Positions 42,941 through 52,831 of a stretch of 64,000 nucleotides of DNA are shown here, piece after piece. How positions within the stretch are numbered: position 1 is the stretch's first letter; every line of letters starts with the position of its first letter. Source of the stretch: JAXJSP01 sp036310005 (lineage in GTDB: Bacteria > Bacillota > Clostridia > Oscillospirales > Acutalibacteraceae); assembly GCA_036310005.1 (NCBI GenBank), contig JAXJSP010000050.1:1-64000 (forward strand), in the 5' to 3' direction. The notes below the pieces were generated by a model. That model saw only the letters and a program-made list of their open reading frames with translations, searched no databases and had not been told where the DNA came from. Both the position numbers and the translations under genes were made by a program.

Positions 42941-43390
42941 ATGAAAGTTATTTTACTTTGTGATGTTAAAGGACACGGTAAAAAAGGTGAGTTAGTTGAG
43001 GCATCTGACGGATATGCGCGCAATTTTCTGTTGCCGAGAAAATTGGCAATAGAAGCAGACAATCAGAATATGACAGAACTTAAAAACCGTGAAGAAGCAA
43101 AAAATTATCACACACTCAAAGCAAAGCAAGCCGCACAAGAGGCTGCAAAGATGTTAGACGGAAAAACAGTCGAAATAGTTGCCAAAGCCGGCTCTAACGG
43201 TAAACTTTTCGGCTCTGTAACTTCAAAGGAAATTTCAGAGCAGATTAAAAAGAGTTTCAATCTTGATATTGATAAAAAGAAAATTTCAATGCAGGATATC
43301 AAATCACAGGGAGAATATACAGCAGAGGTTAAGACTTATCAGGGCATAAGCGCTAAAATCAATATTAAAGTAAAAACACAGGAGGGCTAA
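42941..43390 (+). CDS. rplI: 50S ribosomal protein L9
   Basis: 149 residues: MKVILLCDVKGHGKKGELVE, the diagnostic VSDGYARNFLLPRKLA-type segment (here ASDGYARNFLLPRKLA), a long central helix and the C-terminal domain (GKLFGSVTSKEI). I used ATG 42941, matching the family N-terminus. The SD is weak and the gene follows gdpP by 17 bp. Confidence 0.96.
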   Translation: MKVILLCDVKGHGKKGELVEASDGYARNFLLPRKLAIEADNQNMTELKNREEAKNYHTLKAKQAAQEAAKMLDGKTVEIVAKAGSNGKLFGSVTSKEISEQIKKSFNLDIDKKKISMQDIKSQGEYTAEVKTYQGISAKINIKVKTQEG

Positions 43391-43393
43391 AAA

Positions 43394-44773
43394 ATGCCCA
43401 ATAATCAATTTGATACTTTTACTCCTAATCAGGTTCCTTTCAGTTTAGAAGCAGAGCAGTCTGTACTCGGCTCAATTATTATCGATCCCGAATGTATACA
43501 TACGGTAATAAGCATTATTAAACCGGACTATTTTTATATTCCGCAGCATAAGTCGATTTTTAATGTGCTTTATTCAATGTCTAATCATTCGGACATAATT
43601 GATATGGTAACGCTGCTTGAAAATCTGAAAAATGAGGGAGTGTATGATGAGGCGGGCGGAAAACAGTACATCTCGCGCCTTGTTGACTGCGTTCCTACAA
43701 GCGCAAATGTTGCAAGTTATGCAAATATCGTGCGCGATAAATATTATGCTCGCTGCCTTATCAATGCCGCATCGGGTATTATCAAAGATGTTGAAGAAAG
43801 TGCGTCAGATGTAAATACGCTTATTTCTTCGGCAGAGCAAAGCATATATGAAATCAGACAGGGCAGAGAGGTAACAGGCCTTACTCATATTTCAAGCATT
43901 ATTATCAATGAAACTTTAGACAGAATAGATAAAATGCAAGACGAGCAAACTAAAAAAGATTATATCGGAATTCCCACAGGACTCAAAGACCTTGACAAAG
44001 TCACAACCGGGCTTAATAAGTCTGACCTTATTATTATCGGCGCGCGTCCCGGTATGGGTAAAACTTCGTTTGCTTTGAATATTGCAAGGCACGTAGCGGT
44101 TAAAGAGAAAAAAACCGTCTGTTTTTTCTCTCTTGAAATGAGCAGGGACCAGTTAGCACAAAGACTCTTGTCATCGGACGCTTGCGTTAAAAGTGAAAAA
44201 ATGAGAACAGGCGACCTTGATGAAAAAGAACTTGAAAGAATTATTCAGGCCTCCGATGTGCTCTCAAAAGCAAACCTTTATGTCGATGAAACTTCAAATA
44301 TCACAGTACCTGAAATCAAAGCAAAGGTGCGCCGATTACAGGGCGTAGACTTAGTTGTAATTGACTACTTACAACTTATGCAGTCCGAAAAACGCAGCGA
44401 AAACAGAGTTCAGGAAGTAAGTAAACTTACAAGAGATTTAAAAATTATGGCAAAAGAACTTGCAATTCCGGTTGTAGTCCTTTCACAGTTGCACCGCGGC
44501 GGAGAAAGTGCAGACGGAAAAGTTCACAGACCTACTTTGTCATCACTCAGAGAATCAGGCTCTATTGAGCAGGATGCAGATATTGTCTTGCTCTTATTCA
44601 GAGACGGATATAAAAACATTGAAAATGAAAATCCGGCTGACAATTCAAACGAGCACGATGCAACCTGCATTGTCGCAAAAAACCGTCACGGTGAAACTGC
44701 CGATGTAAAACTCTATTGGGACGGACAGTTCACACGCTTTACTTCGATTGCAAACGATAAATATGCTCAGTAA
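43394..44773 (+). CDS. dnaB: Replicative DNA helicase DnaB
   Basis: Hexameric fork helicase. 459 residues: N-terminal DnaB domain (PFSLEAEQSVLGSIII), Walker A GARPGMGKTS (216-225), VVIDYLQLM (Walker B) and RESGSIEQDADIVLLLFRD near the end. SD GGAGG before ATG. Overlaps tilS by 11 bp. Confidence 0.95.
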   Translation: MPNNQFDTFTPNQVPFSLEAEQSVLGSIIIDPECIHTVISIIKPDYFYIPQHKSIFNVLYSMSNHSDIIDMVTLLENLKNEGVYDEAGGKQYISRLVDCVPTSANVASYANIVRDKYYARCLINAASGIIKDVEESASDVNTLISSAEQSIYEIRQGREVTGLTHISSIIINETLDRIDKMQDEQTKKDYIGIPTGLKDLDKVTTGLNKSDLIIIGARPGMGKTSFALNIARHVAVKEKKTVCFFSLEMSRDQLAQRLLSSDACVKSEKMRTGDLDEKELERIIQASDVLSKANLYVDETSNITVPEIKAKVRRLQGVDLVVIDYLQLMQSEKRSENRVQEVSKLTRDLKIMAKELAIPVVVLSQLHRGGESADGKVHRPTLSSLRESGSIEQDADIVLLLFRDGYKNIENENPADNSNEHDATCIVAKNRHGETADVKLYWDGQFTRFTSIANDKYAQ

Positions 44774-46016
44774 AATTTTAAAAGCGGTAAATGACTATAA
44801 CCTTATTGAAAAAGGCGATAATATTTGTGTTGCGCTCTCGGGCGGAGCCGATTCCGTCGCACTTTTAAAAGGTCTCATTCAGCTAAAACAGACTCTTTTA
44901 ATCAATCAGATTACAGCAGTCCATATTAACCACTGTTTAAGAGGGCGCGAATCTGATAACGACGAGCAGTTTTGCGTTAATCTTTGTAATGGGATGAACA
45001 TTCCCATTACTGTAAAACGGGTGGATGTGTCAAAAATGAAAGGCTCTGTTGAACTCAATGCCCGCGTTGTACGGTATCAGGTATTCGATGAAATTATAAG
45101 TGAGGGTTTTAAAATAGCAACCGCACATACAAAAAGCGATAATCTCGAAACAGTAATATTTAATATGGCAAGAGGCAGCAGTATTTCAGGTCTTTGCGGC
45201 ATACCGCCAAAGCGTGATAATTATATAAGGCCCCTGATTTATTGCGGCAAAGAGGAAACCGAGCAGTTTGCGGAAAACTTTGTTGTTGATCTGAGCAATT
45301 TAAGTGATGAATATAACAGAAATCATATCCGCCACAATATTGTGCCGAGTTTAAAAAAAATAAATTCTCAGGTTGAAAATTCCGTTTTGAATATGAGCAA
45401 CAGTTTAAGAGAAATTGATGCTTTTTTAAATCAGAGTGCAGAAAATCAGATTGAAAAGATTAAAACACACAACGGGTATGACACAGAAAAAATCAAATCT
45501 ATGCCGACAGCCCTCGCTAAAAGAGTGCTTTTGATAATTTCAAAAAACGAAATCAATGTAAATCTTGACAGTTTTCATTTGAATTCGCTTTACGCATCAC
45601 TTTTCAACGGTGCAAGACTTCAGCTGAATAATAATTGCTTTGCAAACATCTGCAAAGGAAAATTAACATTTGAGAACGCCAAAAACTTTAAATTCTTTAA
45701 AATTGAATTAGAAAAGACACAAGAAGTTAATAATTTGTTGATAAATTGCACCGCCGACTGTGATAAAATAACAGGTGAGGTAATAATTCGTACAAGACAG
45801 CCGGGAGACAGAATTAAATTAAAAGGCAGGCCCGAAAAAACGCTTAAAAAACTTTTTAATGAAATTGCACTCCCTTTGTCACAGCGTGATAACCTACCGG
45901 TACTTGCAGACGGTAAAGGAGTAATATTCGTTCCGTTTGTCGGCGTAGCCGAGCGGGTAGCGGTAGATAAAAACAGTAAAAATTTATTGAAAGCGACGGT
46001 AGTTGAAAATGAATGA
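44763..46016 (+). CDS. tilS: tRNA(Ile)-lysidine synthetase
   Basis: Makes lysidine at C34 of the AUA-reading tRNA(Ile). About 417 residues: PP-loop SGGADS (26-31), INHCLRGRESDNDEQFC, AHTKSDNLETVIFNMARGS, then the C-terminal TilS domain with RTRQPGDRIKLKGRPEKTLKKLF. I chose ATG 44763 inside the dnaB end over a TTG at 44748. Part of the conserved tilS-hpt-ftsH run. Confidence 0.93.
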   Translation: MLSKILKAVNDYNLIEKGDNICVALSGGADSVALLKGLIQLKQTLLINQITAVHINHCLRGRESDNDEQFCVNLCNGMNIPITVKRVDVSKMKGSVELNARVVRYQVFDEIISEGFKIATAHTKSDNLETVIFNMARGSSISGLCGIPPKRDNYIRPLIYCGKEETEQFAENFVVDLSNLSDEYNRNHIRHNIVPSLKKINSQVENSVLNMSNSLREIDAFLNQSAENQIEKIKTHNGYDTEKIKSMPTALAKRVLLIISKNEINVNLDSFHLNSLYASLFNGARLQLNNNCFANICKGKLTFENAKNFKFFKIELEKTQEVNNLLINCTADCDKITGEVIIRTRQPGDRIKLKGRPEKTLKKLFNEIALPLSQRDNLPVLADGKGVIFVPFVGVAERVAVDKNSKNLLKATVVENE

Positions 46017-46551
46017 AGATATTAAATCGGTTCTTTTATCAGAAAAACAACTTGATGAAATTACCACCGTGTTAGGCGAAAAGATAACCGCTGATTACAA
46101 AAATAAAAGAGTATTGGCAGTCGGACTTTTAAAAGGTTCTTTTATCTTTATGGCTGATTTAATCAGAAAAATTGATTTACCTCTTGAAGTCGATTTTATG
46201 GTCGCATCGTCATACGGAGCAGGCACCGAAACGAGCAATATGGTGGAAATAAAAAAAGACATAAGAAAAGATTTATCGGGTTATCATGTGCTGATAGTCG
46301 AGGATATTATTGACTCCGGCAACACAATGTCCTGTGTAAAAAAACTGCTTGAAAGCAGAAACGCGGAGAGCGTGAAACTGTGTACGCTTTTAGATAAACC
46401 CGCACGCAGACAAGTCGAAATCGAAGTCGATTATACAGGACAGGAAATTCCTGATGAGTTTGTTGTAGGATACGGACTCGATTATGCTGAAAAATACAGA
46501 AATTTACCTTATCTCGGAATACTGTCGCCGGCAGTGTACGGAAGAAAATAA
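46009..46551 (+). CDS. hpt: Hypoxanthine phosphoribosyltransferase
   Basis: Purine salvage: hypoxanthine or guanine plus PRPP to IMP or GMP. 180 residues with the PRPP loop VLIVEDIIDSGNT (94-106), LKGSFIFMADL and the C-terminal VVGYGLDYAEKYRNLPYLG. I used ATG 46009 with the frame overlapping the tilS stop by eight bases; a TTG two codons earlier is possible. Confidence 0.94.
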   Translation: MNEDIKSVLLSEKQLDEITTVLGEKITADYKNKRVLAVGLLKGSFIFMADLIRKIDLPLEVDFMVASSYGAGTETSNMVEIKKDIRKDLSGYHVLIVEDIIDSGNTMSCVKKLLESRNAESVKLCTLLDKPARRQVEIEVDYTGQEIPDEFVVGYGLDYAEKYRNLPYLGILSPAVYGRK

Positions 46552-46566
46552 TATTGGAGATATAAT

Positions 46567-48426
46567 ATGAATAACAAATTAAAAAACATACTGCTGTTTA
46601 TCGTCTTGCCGATAGTAATCATTGTTTCGTTTTGGGGAATGACGCAGTTAAAATCTCAAACCGTAACAAAAGAATATTCTGAAATATTGCAAATGTTTGA
46701 AGAAAATGAAGTCAAAGAGTTTTCTTTGGACCTCGGTAGCGGAGAGTTGCAATATACTTTAAGAGACGATAAAGAACAAAGAGTTTATACTTATAATGCA
46801 AACGCTTCTGTTTTCTTTGAGGATATCAACGAAATTGTAAAAGATATCAATAAAAATGCAAAAACAGAAGAAGAAAAGATAGTTTATGACTATATTCCCG
46901 TAAAGGACACAACCTGGATTTCAAGTTTGCTCCCGATGGTTGTCGGAGTAGCCTTAATTGCTGCACTTTGGATATTTATGTCAAAGCGTATGGGCAAAAT
47001 GATGGGCGGCGACACAACAATGGGCTTTGGCAAAGCCCGTATTAAAAAGCAGGAAGACGACAAACGCAAAACTACTTTTGCCGATGTCGCAGGCGCAGAC
47101 GAGGAAAAAGCAGAACTTGAAGAAATTGTCGAGTTTTTAAAAGGACCTAAAAAGTTTAATGATATGGGCGCAAGAATTCCGAAAGGCGTGCTGCTTGTAG
47201 GCCCTCCGGGTACAGGTAAAACCTTGCTTGCAAGAGCAGTTGCGGGTGAAGCAAATGTTCCGTTTTTCTCAATTTCAGGCTCTGACTTCGTTGAAATGTA
47301 TGTCGGTGTCGGTGCGTCAAGAGTAAGAGATTTGTTTTCTCAGGCAAAAAAACAGGCACCTGCAATCATCTTTATTGATGAAATAGATGCAGTAGGTCGT
47401 CAGCGTGGCGCAGGCCTTGGCGGCGGACACGACGAGAGGGAACAGACTTTAAACCAACTTTTAGTTGAAATGGACGGTTTCGGTGCAAACGAAGGTGTAA
47501 TCATTATTGCCGCAACAAACCGACCTGATATTTTAGATAAAGCGCTTTTAAGACCGGGCAGATTTGACAGACAGATTACTGTTAATTACCCCGATGTAAA
47601 GGGCAGAGAAGAAATACTGAAAGTACATTCCCGTTCAAAGCCGCTCGGACCGGATGTAAATTTGAAAACTATTGCACGCTCTACTTCCGGCTTTACAGGT
47701 GCAGACCTTGAAAACCTGTTAAATGAGGCGGCACTTCTTGCAGTAAGAGAAGGCAGAAAAGCAATAGTCGAGTCAAACATCGAAGAGGCAACCATTAAGG
47801 TTGTAATGGGTTCGGAAAAGAAATCGCACGTTATCAACGATAAAGATAAACTCGTAACTTCATACCACGAAGCAGGACATGCAATTGTATCTTATTTCTT
47901 GCCTACTCAGGACCCTGTCCACCAGATTTCCATTATCCCGAGAGGCATGGCGGCAGGATACACAATGTATCTGCCGAATGAAGATAAAAATCATGTCTCA
48001 AAAGCAAAACTTACCGAGGATATATGTTCATTACTCGGAGGCAGAGCGGCAGAAGAACTCACCCAACCCGATATTTGTACAGGCGCATCAAACGATATCG
48101 AAAGAGCAACCGAAACCGCACGCAATATGATAACAAAATACGGAATGAGCGAAAAACTCGGACCTGTTGTTTACGGAAAAAGCGACGAGGAGGTGTTCCT
48201 CGGCAGAGATTTCGGAACACAGAAAAATTATTCTGAAAAAATTGCTTCTGTCATTGATGAGGAAATAGACTTAATTATCAAAACTCAGTATGATAAGGCA
48301 AAAAGCATTTTATCGGAAAATATGGACAAACTTCATACTGTTGCAAAATATCTTTTCGACAACGAAAAAATGAATTCTGAACAGTTTGATGATATGATGA
48401 AAGGTAATTTAATTGAGGAGGAATAA
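46567..48426 (+). CDS. ftsH: ATP-dependent zinc metalloprotease FtsH
   Basis: Membrane AAA protease for quality control. 619 residues: helix 1 (~7-25), an extracytoplasmic domain, helix 2 (~117-138), Walker A GPPGTGKT (212-219), IIFIDEIDAVGRQRG, the second region of homology RPGRFDRQI, and the zinc site HEAGH (434-438). SD TTGGAGA. Follows hpt by 15 bp. Confidence 0.96.
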   Translation: MNNKLKNILLFIVLPIVIIVSFWGMTQLKSQTVTKEYSEILQMFEENEVKEFSLDLGSGELQYTLRDDKEQRVYTYNANASVFFEDINEIVKDINKNAKTEEEKIVYDYIPVKDTTWISSLLPMVVGVALIAALWIFMSKRMGKMMGGDTTMGFGKARIKKQEDDKRKTTFADVAGADEEKAELEEIVEFLKGPKKFNDMGARIPKGVLLVGPPGTGKTLLARAVAGEANVPFFSISGSDFVEMYVGVGASRVRDLFSQAKKQAPAIIFIDEIDAVGRQRGAGLGGGHDEREQTLNQLLVEMDGFGANEGVIIIAATNRPDILDKALLRPGRFDRQITVNYPDVKGREEILKVHSRSKPLGPDVNLKTIARSTSGFTGADLENLLNEAALLAVREGRKAIVESNIEEATIKVVMGSEKKSHVINDKDKLVTSYHEAGHAIVSYFLPTQDPVHQISIIPRGMAAGYTMYLPNEDKNHVSKAKLTEDICSLLGGRAAEELTQPDICTGASNDIERATETARNMITKYGMSEKLGPVVYGKSDEEVFLGRDFGTQKNYSEKIASVIDEEIDLIIKTQYDKAKSILSENMDKLHTVAKYLFDNEKMNSEQFDDMMKGNLIEEE

Positions 48427-48430
48427 ATTT

Positions 48431-48622
48431 ATGACAGTAACAAAAGATTCAATCATCGGCGATATACTCGATGCAGCACCTCAAACAGCAGTATATTTTA
48501 TGGAAATGGGTATGCACTGTTTAGGTTGCCCTTCGGCAAGAGGCGAATCACTTGAAGAAGCTTGCTTGGTTCACGGAATTGATGTAGATGAACTTATTGA
48601 TAAAATCAACGCCGCTATCTGA
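48431..48622 (+). CDS. DUF1858 small redox-type protein
   Basis: 63 residues: SIIGDILDAAPQTAVYFMEM followed by GMHCLGCPSARGESLEEAC. The CLGC pair and length match DUF1858 proteins (hybrid-cluster-protein-associated disulfide redox group). ATG 48431 has GAGGAGG upstream, inside the ftsH end. Function in cells is unknown. Confidence 0.88.
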   Translation: MTVTKDSIIGDILDAAPQTAVYFMEMGMHCLGCPSARGESLEEACLVHGIDVDELIDKINAAI

Positions 48623-48624
48623 TA

Positions 48625-49302
48625 ATGATAATTTGTAAGAGGCTTAAAAAAGCAGCAAGCCTTGTAAAAAAAGGCAGCAGGGTTGCCGACATAGGCACCG
48701 ACCACGCAAAATTACCGGTATTGTTGATACAGCAAGGCATTTCGCCTTGCTGTATTGCAAGTGATATTATGCAAGGTCCGCTCGATAACGCGCTTAAAAC
48801 AGTACAAAGTGCCGGAGTACAGGATAAAATAGATTTGCGACTTTGCGACGGACTTGAAAAAATTAACGAAAATGAAGTCGATACAATAGTTATTGCCGGT
48901 ATGGGCGGAGAAATGATAATAAAAATTATTTCAGACACCCCCTGGTGTAAAAACAAAGAACTGATTTTACAACCAATGACTGCGGCAGATAAACTCAGAG
49001 CCTATTTGTCAAAAGAAGGCTTTTTGGTAAAAAAGGAAGTAGCAGTTACCGATATGGGTAAGCACTACTGCCTTTTAAGTGTTATATATGACGGTGTTAA
49101 AGATAAAAAATATGATAAAGAATACCTTTATGTCGGAAATATATATAACGATTCAAAAGATTCACAAGAATACTTAAATCACCAGATCAAAAAATTAAAC
49201 AAGATAAAAACAGGACTTATTAATTCAAAGCAAAAAGACGAAAAAAGAATTAATGACCTTGACGATATTATTAATGCAGTAAGCAGGAGGTTAGAAAAAT
49301 GA
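48625..49302 (+). CDS. trmK: tRNA (adenine22-N1)-methyltransferase TrmK
   Basis: Forms m1A22 in tRNA. 225 residues; the SAM-binding start SRVADIGTDHAKLPVLLIQQ and the VIAGMGGEMIIKII motif are diagnostic, and QPMTAADKLRAYLSKEGF follows. A coiled helical tail closes it. It overlaps the Nif3-like gene by four bases, the same pairing (trmK-yqfO) as in Bacillus. Confidence 0.93.
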   Translation: MIICKRLKKAASLVKKGSRVADIGTDHAKLPVLLIQQGISPCCIASDIMQGPLDNALKTVQSAGVQDKIDLRLCDGLEKINENEVDTIVIAGMGGEMIIKIISDTPWCKNKELILQPMTAADKLRAYLSKEGFLVKKEVAVTDMGKHYCLLSVIYDGVKDKKYDKEYLYVGNIYNDSKDSQEYLNHQIKKLNKIKTGLINSKQKDEKRINDLDDIINAVSRRLEK

Positions 49303-50030
49303 CAGTTAAAGATGTACTAACAGTATTAGATAACTTTGCACCGTTTGATACACAACTTGATTTTGATAATTCGGGCCTGCTTGTAGGGAACGAAAACGAT
49401 AGCGTTACAAAAATCGGGATAGCATTGGATGCAACAAACGATGTTATAAATAAAGCGGTAAACTCAAATTGCGATTTGCTCATAACACATCACCCGATAA
49501 TATTTGATGCGTTAAAACAGATGGATACATCTTCTTTACCCGCTTTGTGTATCAAAAAAGGCTTGAATGTAATCAGCGTACATACAAATTTTGATATAGC
49601 AAAAGGCGGAGTAAACGACTGCCTTGCAAAAAAATTGGAACTTGAAAATGTTCAGCCTTTATCCGATATGGCAAGAGTAGGGTATAAGCATTTTGAAAAT
49701 GCAACTTGTTTTGCAAAGTTTTTAAAAGAAAAACTTGACTGCTCGGTTAAATTTACAAATGTAAATGCACCTATTGAAAAAATTGCGATTTGCGGGGGAA
49801 GCGGCGCTTGTTATATGCAGGATGCAATTATTAATAACTGCGATGCTTTAGTAACAGGCGAAGCAAAACATAACAACCGAATTGATGCAGTCAATTTAGA
49901 CTTTGCACTTTTTGAATGCGGACATTTTAATACGGAAAAATTTATAAAAGAAAAAATTTACGAGATACTCTCTTTAAATAATTTTTGTTGTGAAATTATC
50001 GAAGAAAAAGATCCTGCCGAATATATTTAA
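49299..50030 (+). CDS. Nif3-like dinuclear metal-centre hexameric protein
   Basis: 243 residues, GTP cyclohydrolase I type 2/NIF3 fold. Metal-site motifs are LLITHHPIIFDALK, VISVHTNFDIAKGGVND and ALFECGHFNTE. Broadly conserved, biochemical role unsettled. Coupled to trmK by ATGA overlap. Confidence 0.9.
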   Translation: MTVKDVLTVLDNFAPFDTQLDFDNSGLLVGNENDSVTKIGIALDATNDVINKAVNSNCDLLITHHPIIFDALKQMDTSSLPALCIKKGLNVISVHTNFDIAKGGVNDCLAKKLELENVQPLSDMARVGYKHFENATCFAKFLKEKLDCSVKFTNVNAPIEKIAICGGSGACYMQDAIINNCDALVTGEAKHNNRIDAVNLDFALFECGHFNTEKFIKEKIYEILSLNNFCCEIIEEKDPAEYI

Positions 50031-50047
50031 AAAGGAAAGATTATTTA

Positions 50048-51736
50048 ATGCCCCTTGACGGAATATTTTTAAATTGCCTTTTAGCCGAGTTGAAACAGGC
50101 GGAGGAAAGCAGAATTGAAAAAATATATCAACCGTCGCACGATGAATTTGTATTTAATTTGCGAGGAAAAGATTTTAATAAAAAACTGTTGATTACTCTC
50201 AGCGGTGTTGCTCCCCGCATACATTTCACAAGCTTGAATTTTGAAAATCCGCAGACACCGCCGCCCCTTTGTATGCTTGTAAGAAAACACTTTCAGTCGG
50301 CAAAACTGAAAAACATTACACAACTGTCTTTGGACAGAGTGCTGACGCTGAATTTTACGGGCTTTAATGAAATGGGCGACGAGGTCGAACTTTCGGTTAT
50401 CGTAGAAATAATGGGCAGAAATTCCAATATAATCTTTACCGCAAACGGAAAAATTATTGATTCTGTGCGCCGCACGGACCCCGAAAAATCAGACCGGCTT
50501 ATATTACCCGGAGCCAAATATGTATATCCGCAGATTCGCGATAAAGAAAATATCCTTACTTGCAATATAGATTTGCTTGCAGATAAAATAAGTGAGCAAA
50601 CATCTTATTTGTATAAATCAATAGGCAGTTGCATTGAGGGAGTAAGTCCGTTAGTTGCAAGGGAAATAACGATTAATGCGTTTTGTGATGTCGATATAAC
50701 CTGTCCGCTAAACGACACTCAAAAAGAAAAACTCAAAGCCGAACTTTATAACTTTAAAAATAATGTTATAAATGCAAAGCCTTATGTAACAGGCGATAAT
50801 GATTACTGCTTTATGAAAATAAACCAGTATGCAGGCGAAAACATACAGCAAGAGTCGTTTAATCAACTTTTGGATGAGTTTTATAAGGACAGACAAAAAA
50901 GCGACACAATCAAAAGAAAAGCCCGTGATATGATAAAACTCATTAATTCTTTAACTGAGCGAAAAGTCAGAAAGATTGAAAAGCAAAAGGGCGAACTTGC
51001 AAGATGTGAGGATAAAGAACAATTAAGAATTTACGGTGAACTTTTAAAAGCGAATTTATATAAACTCAAAAAGGGAAGCCCGTATTGCGAGGTTGAAAAC
51101 TATTACGAATCGCCGGTAAAAACCGTCAGAATTAAATTAAAACCCGAATTATCACCCTCGCAAAACGCGACAAGATATTTCAAAGAATATAAAAAGGCAC
51201 ACACCGCCGAGCAGAAATTAACCGAGTTGATAATAGAAGGCGAAAAAGAACTTGATTATTTCGAGAGCGTCTATGACTCGATTTTAAGAGCCGAGGGCGA
51301 AAAAGACTTGTCGCAGATTCGGTTAGAACTTGCAGAACAGGGGTATATAAGACTCCCGAAATCTTATCAAAAACCTGCAAAACCTCTACCGCCGTATGAG
51401 TTTGAAAAAGACAGATTTAAAATCTATGTAGGCAGAAACAATAAGCAAAACGACCAACTTACTTTAAAAACTGCCGCTAAAAGCGATATCTGGCTGCACA
51501 CAAAAAATATACACGGTTCTCATACGATAATTGTCGCCGAGGGCAGACAGGTGCCTCAAAGCGTTATCGAATACGCAGCCTCTGTTTGCGCTTATCATTC
51601 AAAAGCCAAACAGTCAAATCAGGTTGCAGTAGATTATTGCCCTGTCAAAAATGTTAAAAAACCAAACGGTGCAAAACCGGGTATGGTAATATACGATAAC
51701 TATAATACGGTGTATGTCACACCAAAGGAGATATAA
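50048..51736 (+). CDS. rqcH: RqcH/NFACT-family ribosome quality-control protein
   Basis: Binds stalled 50S subunits and adds C-terminal alanine tails. 562 residues: NFACT-N with the functional Asp-Arg pair at D96-R97 (SLDRVLTLNFTG), a helical coiled-coil centre, then NFACT-R with DIWLHTKNIHGSHTII and KPNGAKPGMVIYDNYNTVYV. Formerly annotated as fibronectin-binding FbpA. Its last base is the first of the next gene. Confidence 0.93.
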   Translation: MPLDGIFLNCLLAELKQAEESRIEKIYQPSHDEFVFNLRGKDFNKKLLITLSGVAPRIHFTSLNFENPQTPPPLCMLVRKHFQSAKLKNITQLSLDRVLTLNFTGFNEMGDEVELSVIVEIMGRNSNIIFTANGKIIDSVRRTDPEKSDRLILPGAKYVYPQIRDKENILTCNIDLLADKISEQTSYLYKSIGSCIEGVSPLVAREITINAFCDVDITCPLNDTQKEKLKAELYNFKNNVINAKPYVTGDNDYCFMKINQYAGENIQQESFNQLLDEFYKDRQKSDTIKRKARDMIKLINSLTERKVRKIEKQKGELARCEDKEQLRIYGELLKANLYKLKKGSPYCEVENYYESPVKTVRIKLKPELSPSQNATRYFKEYKKAHTAEQKLTELIIEGEKELDYFESVYDSILRAEGEKDLSQIRLELAEQGYIRLPKSYQKPAKPLPPYEFEKDRFKIYVGRNNKQNDQLTLKTAAKSDIWLHTKNIHGSHTIIVAEGRQVPQSVIEYAASVCAYHSKAKQSNQVAVDYCPVKNVKKPNGAKPGMVIYDNYNTVYVTPKEI

Positions 51737-52770
51737 TGAAAAAAATTACACTTTACTTAGCAACGCTGATTTTAATATCACTTGTCTTATGCTCTTGCGC
51801 CGGAACCGCAACCTCCACGACAATTAATATATCGTCATCATCGGAGAATACAAGTTCAGTTTCGCAAACTTCATCCGAAGTTTCACCGACTTCGTCTGCC
51901 GACAGTATAAGTTCTTACGCAAGCAGTTTGCAGGCTTTCGGAGATGTATCAAGTGAAGATATTTCTTCACTTTTGGCACAAGCATCAAGCGAACAGGAAA
52001 GTGTGGCATCGGTGCCTCCCAAGGTCGTTGTTAAAAAAGTTGTCACCACTACATATTCAACAGTTGATACTTCCTCCGCGCAAACATCATCCGATAATAC
52101 GGTATCCGCATCACAAAGCGTAATCAAAGTTATGCCGATAGGCGAAATCACTACAAGCGGCGGAGTGCCCGATTCGAGCAGTTCTGCTTATAGACAGATT
52201 CTTGCAGACAAATACTCAAGTTTAAATGTTAAAACAGAGTATGTCGGCACACAAAACACCGCGTCGGCAGAAATGAAAGATGCAAATATTTATCATTGTG
52301 GGTATACAAACGCGACCGCGAAAAGTATCCTTGAAAACGAAATAAATAATATCATACAGTGCGACACACCGGATATAATCATTTTAATGCTCGGCAGAAA
52401 TGATATAATTCAGGGGACCGATGTCAATGATTTTTTAAATTATCTGGCACAAACGGTAGATAAATTAAAATCTGCATATCCTTCGGCAAAGATTTTCTTG
52501 CCGAGTGTTCCGCCCGTAAGACAAAGCGACGGAGCAGAACAAATGAGTGACAGCGATATTGAAAAAGCATATTTTGAGGGAATTAAACTTGTAGCAAGTC
52601 AAAAACAGGTTGAGTTTATTGATATGAGCGTTAGTAATTCGAGTTTAGATTTCAGTTGTTATACTGATGCTGCTACCTCCTATGCTTACCCGAATAAGCA
52701 AGGATATGAGAAAATTGCTGATGTAATATTTAAAGCAACCGAAAATACAGTAAACAGTCTTAAAAAGTAA
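51736..52770 (+). CDS. SGNH-hydrolase-like lipoprotein lacking catalytic residues
   Basis: 344 residues: lipoprotein signal with Cys21 (LVLCSC), a ~110-residue Ser/Thr-rich linker, then an SGNH-type domain. Block I reads MPIGEITTSG where active members have GDSIT, so the nucleophile Ser is missing. Block III is kept (LGRNDI). Block V reads SYAYPNKQGYEKIAD where DxxHPN is usual, so Asp and His are also absent. It may bind rather than hydrolyse cell-wall esters. SD AAGGAG before ATG. Confidence 0.78.
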   Translation: MKKITLYLATLILISLVLCSCAGTATSTTINISSSSENTSSVSQTSSEVSPTSSADSISSYASSLQAFGDVSSEDISSLLAQASSEQESVASVPPKVVVKKVVTTTYSTVDTSSAQTSSDNTVSASQSVIKVMPIGEITTSGGVPDSSSSAYRQILADKYSSLNVKTEYVGTQNTASAEMKDANIYHCGYTNATAKSILENEINNIIQCDTPDIIILMLGRNDIIQGTDVNDFLNYLAQTVDKLKSAYPSAKIFLPSVPPVRQSDGAEQMSDSDIEKAYFEGIKLVASQKQVEFIDMSVSNSSLDFSCYTDAATSYAYPNKQGYEKIADVIFKATENTVNSLKK

Positions 52771-52772
52771 TA

Positions 52773-52801
52773 TTGCAATTAAGCGGCATTTATTATATAA
52801 T
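52773..52801 (+). promoter_or_regulatory. Promoter of yajC
   Basis: TTGCAA (52773-52778), 17-nt spacer, TATAAT (52796-52801). Confidence 0.65.
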
Positions 52802-52831
52802 TATAAAATATTAAAACTTGGAGGAAATAAA

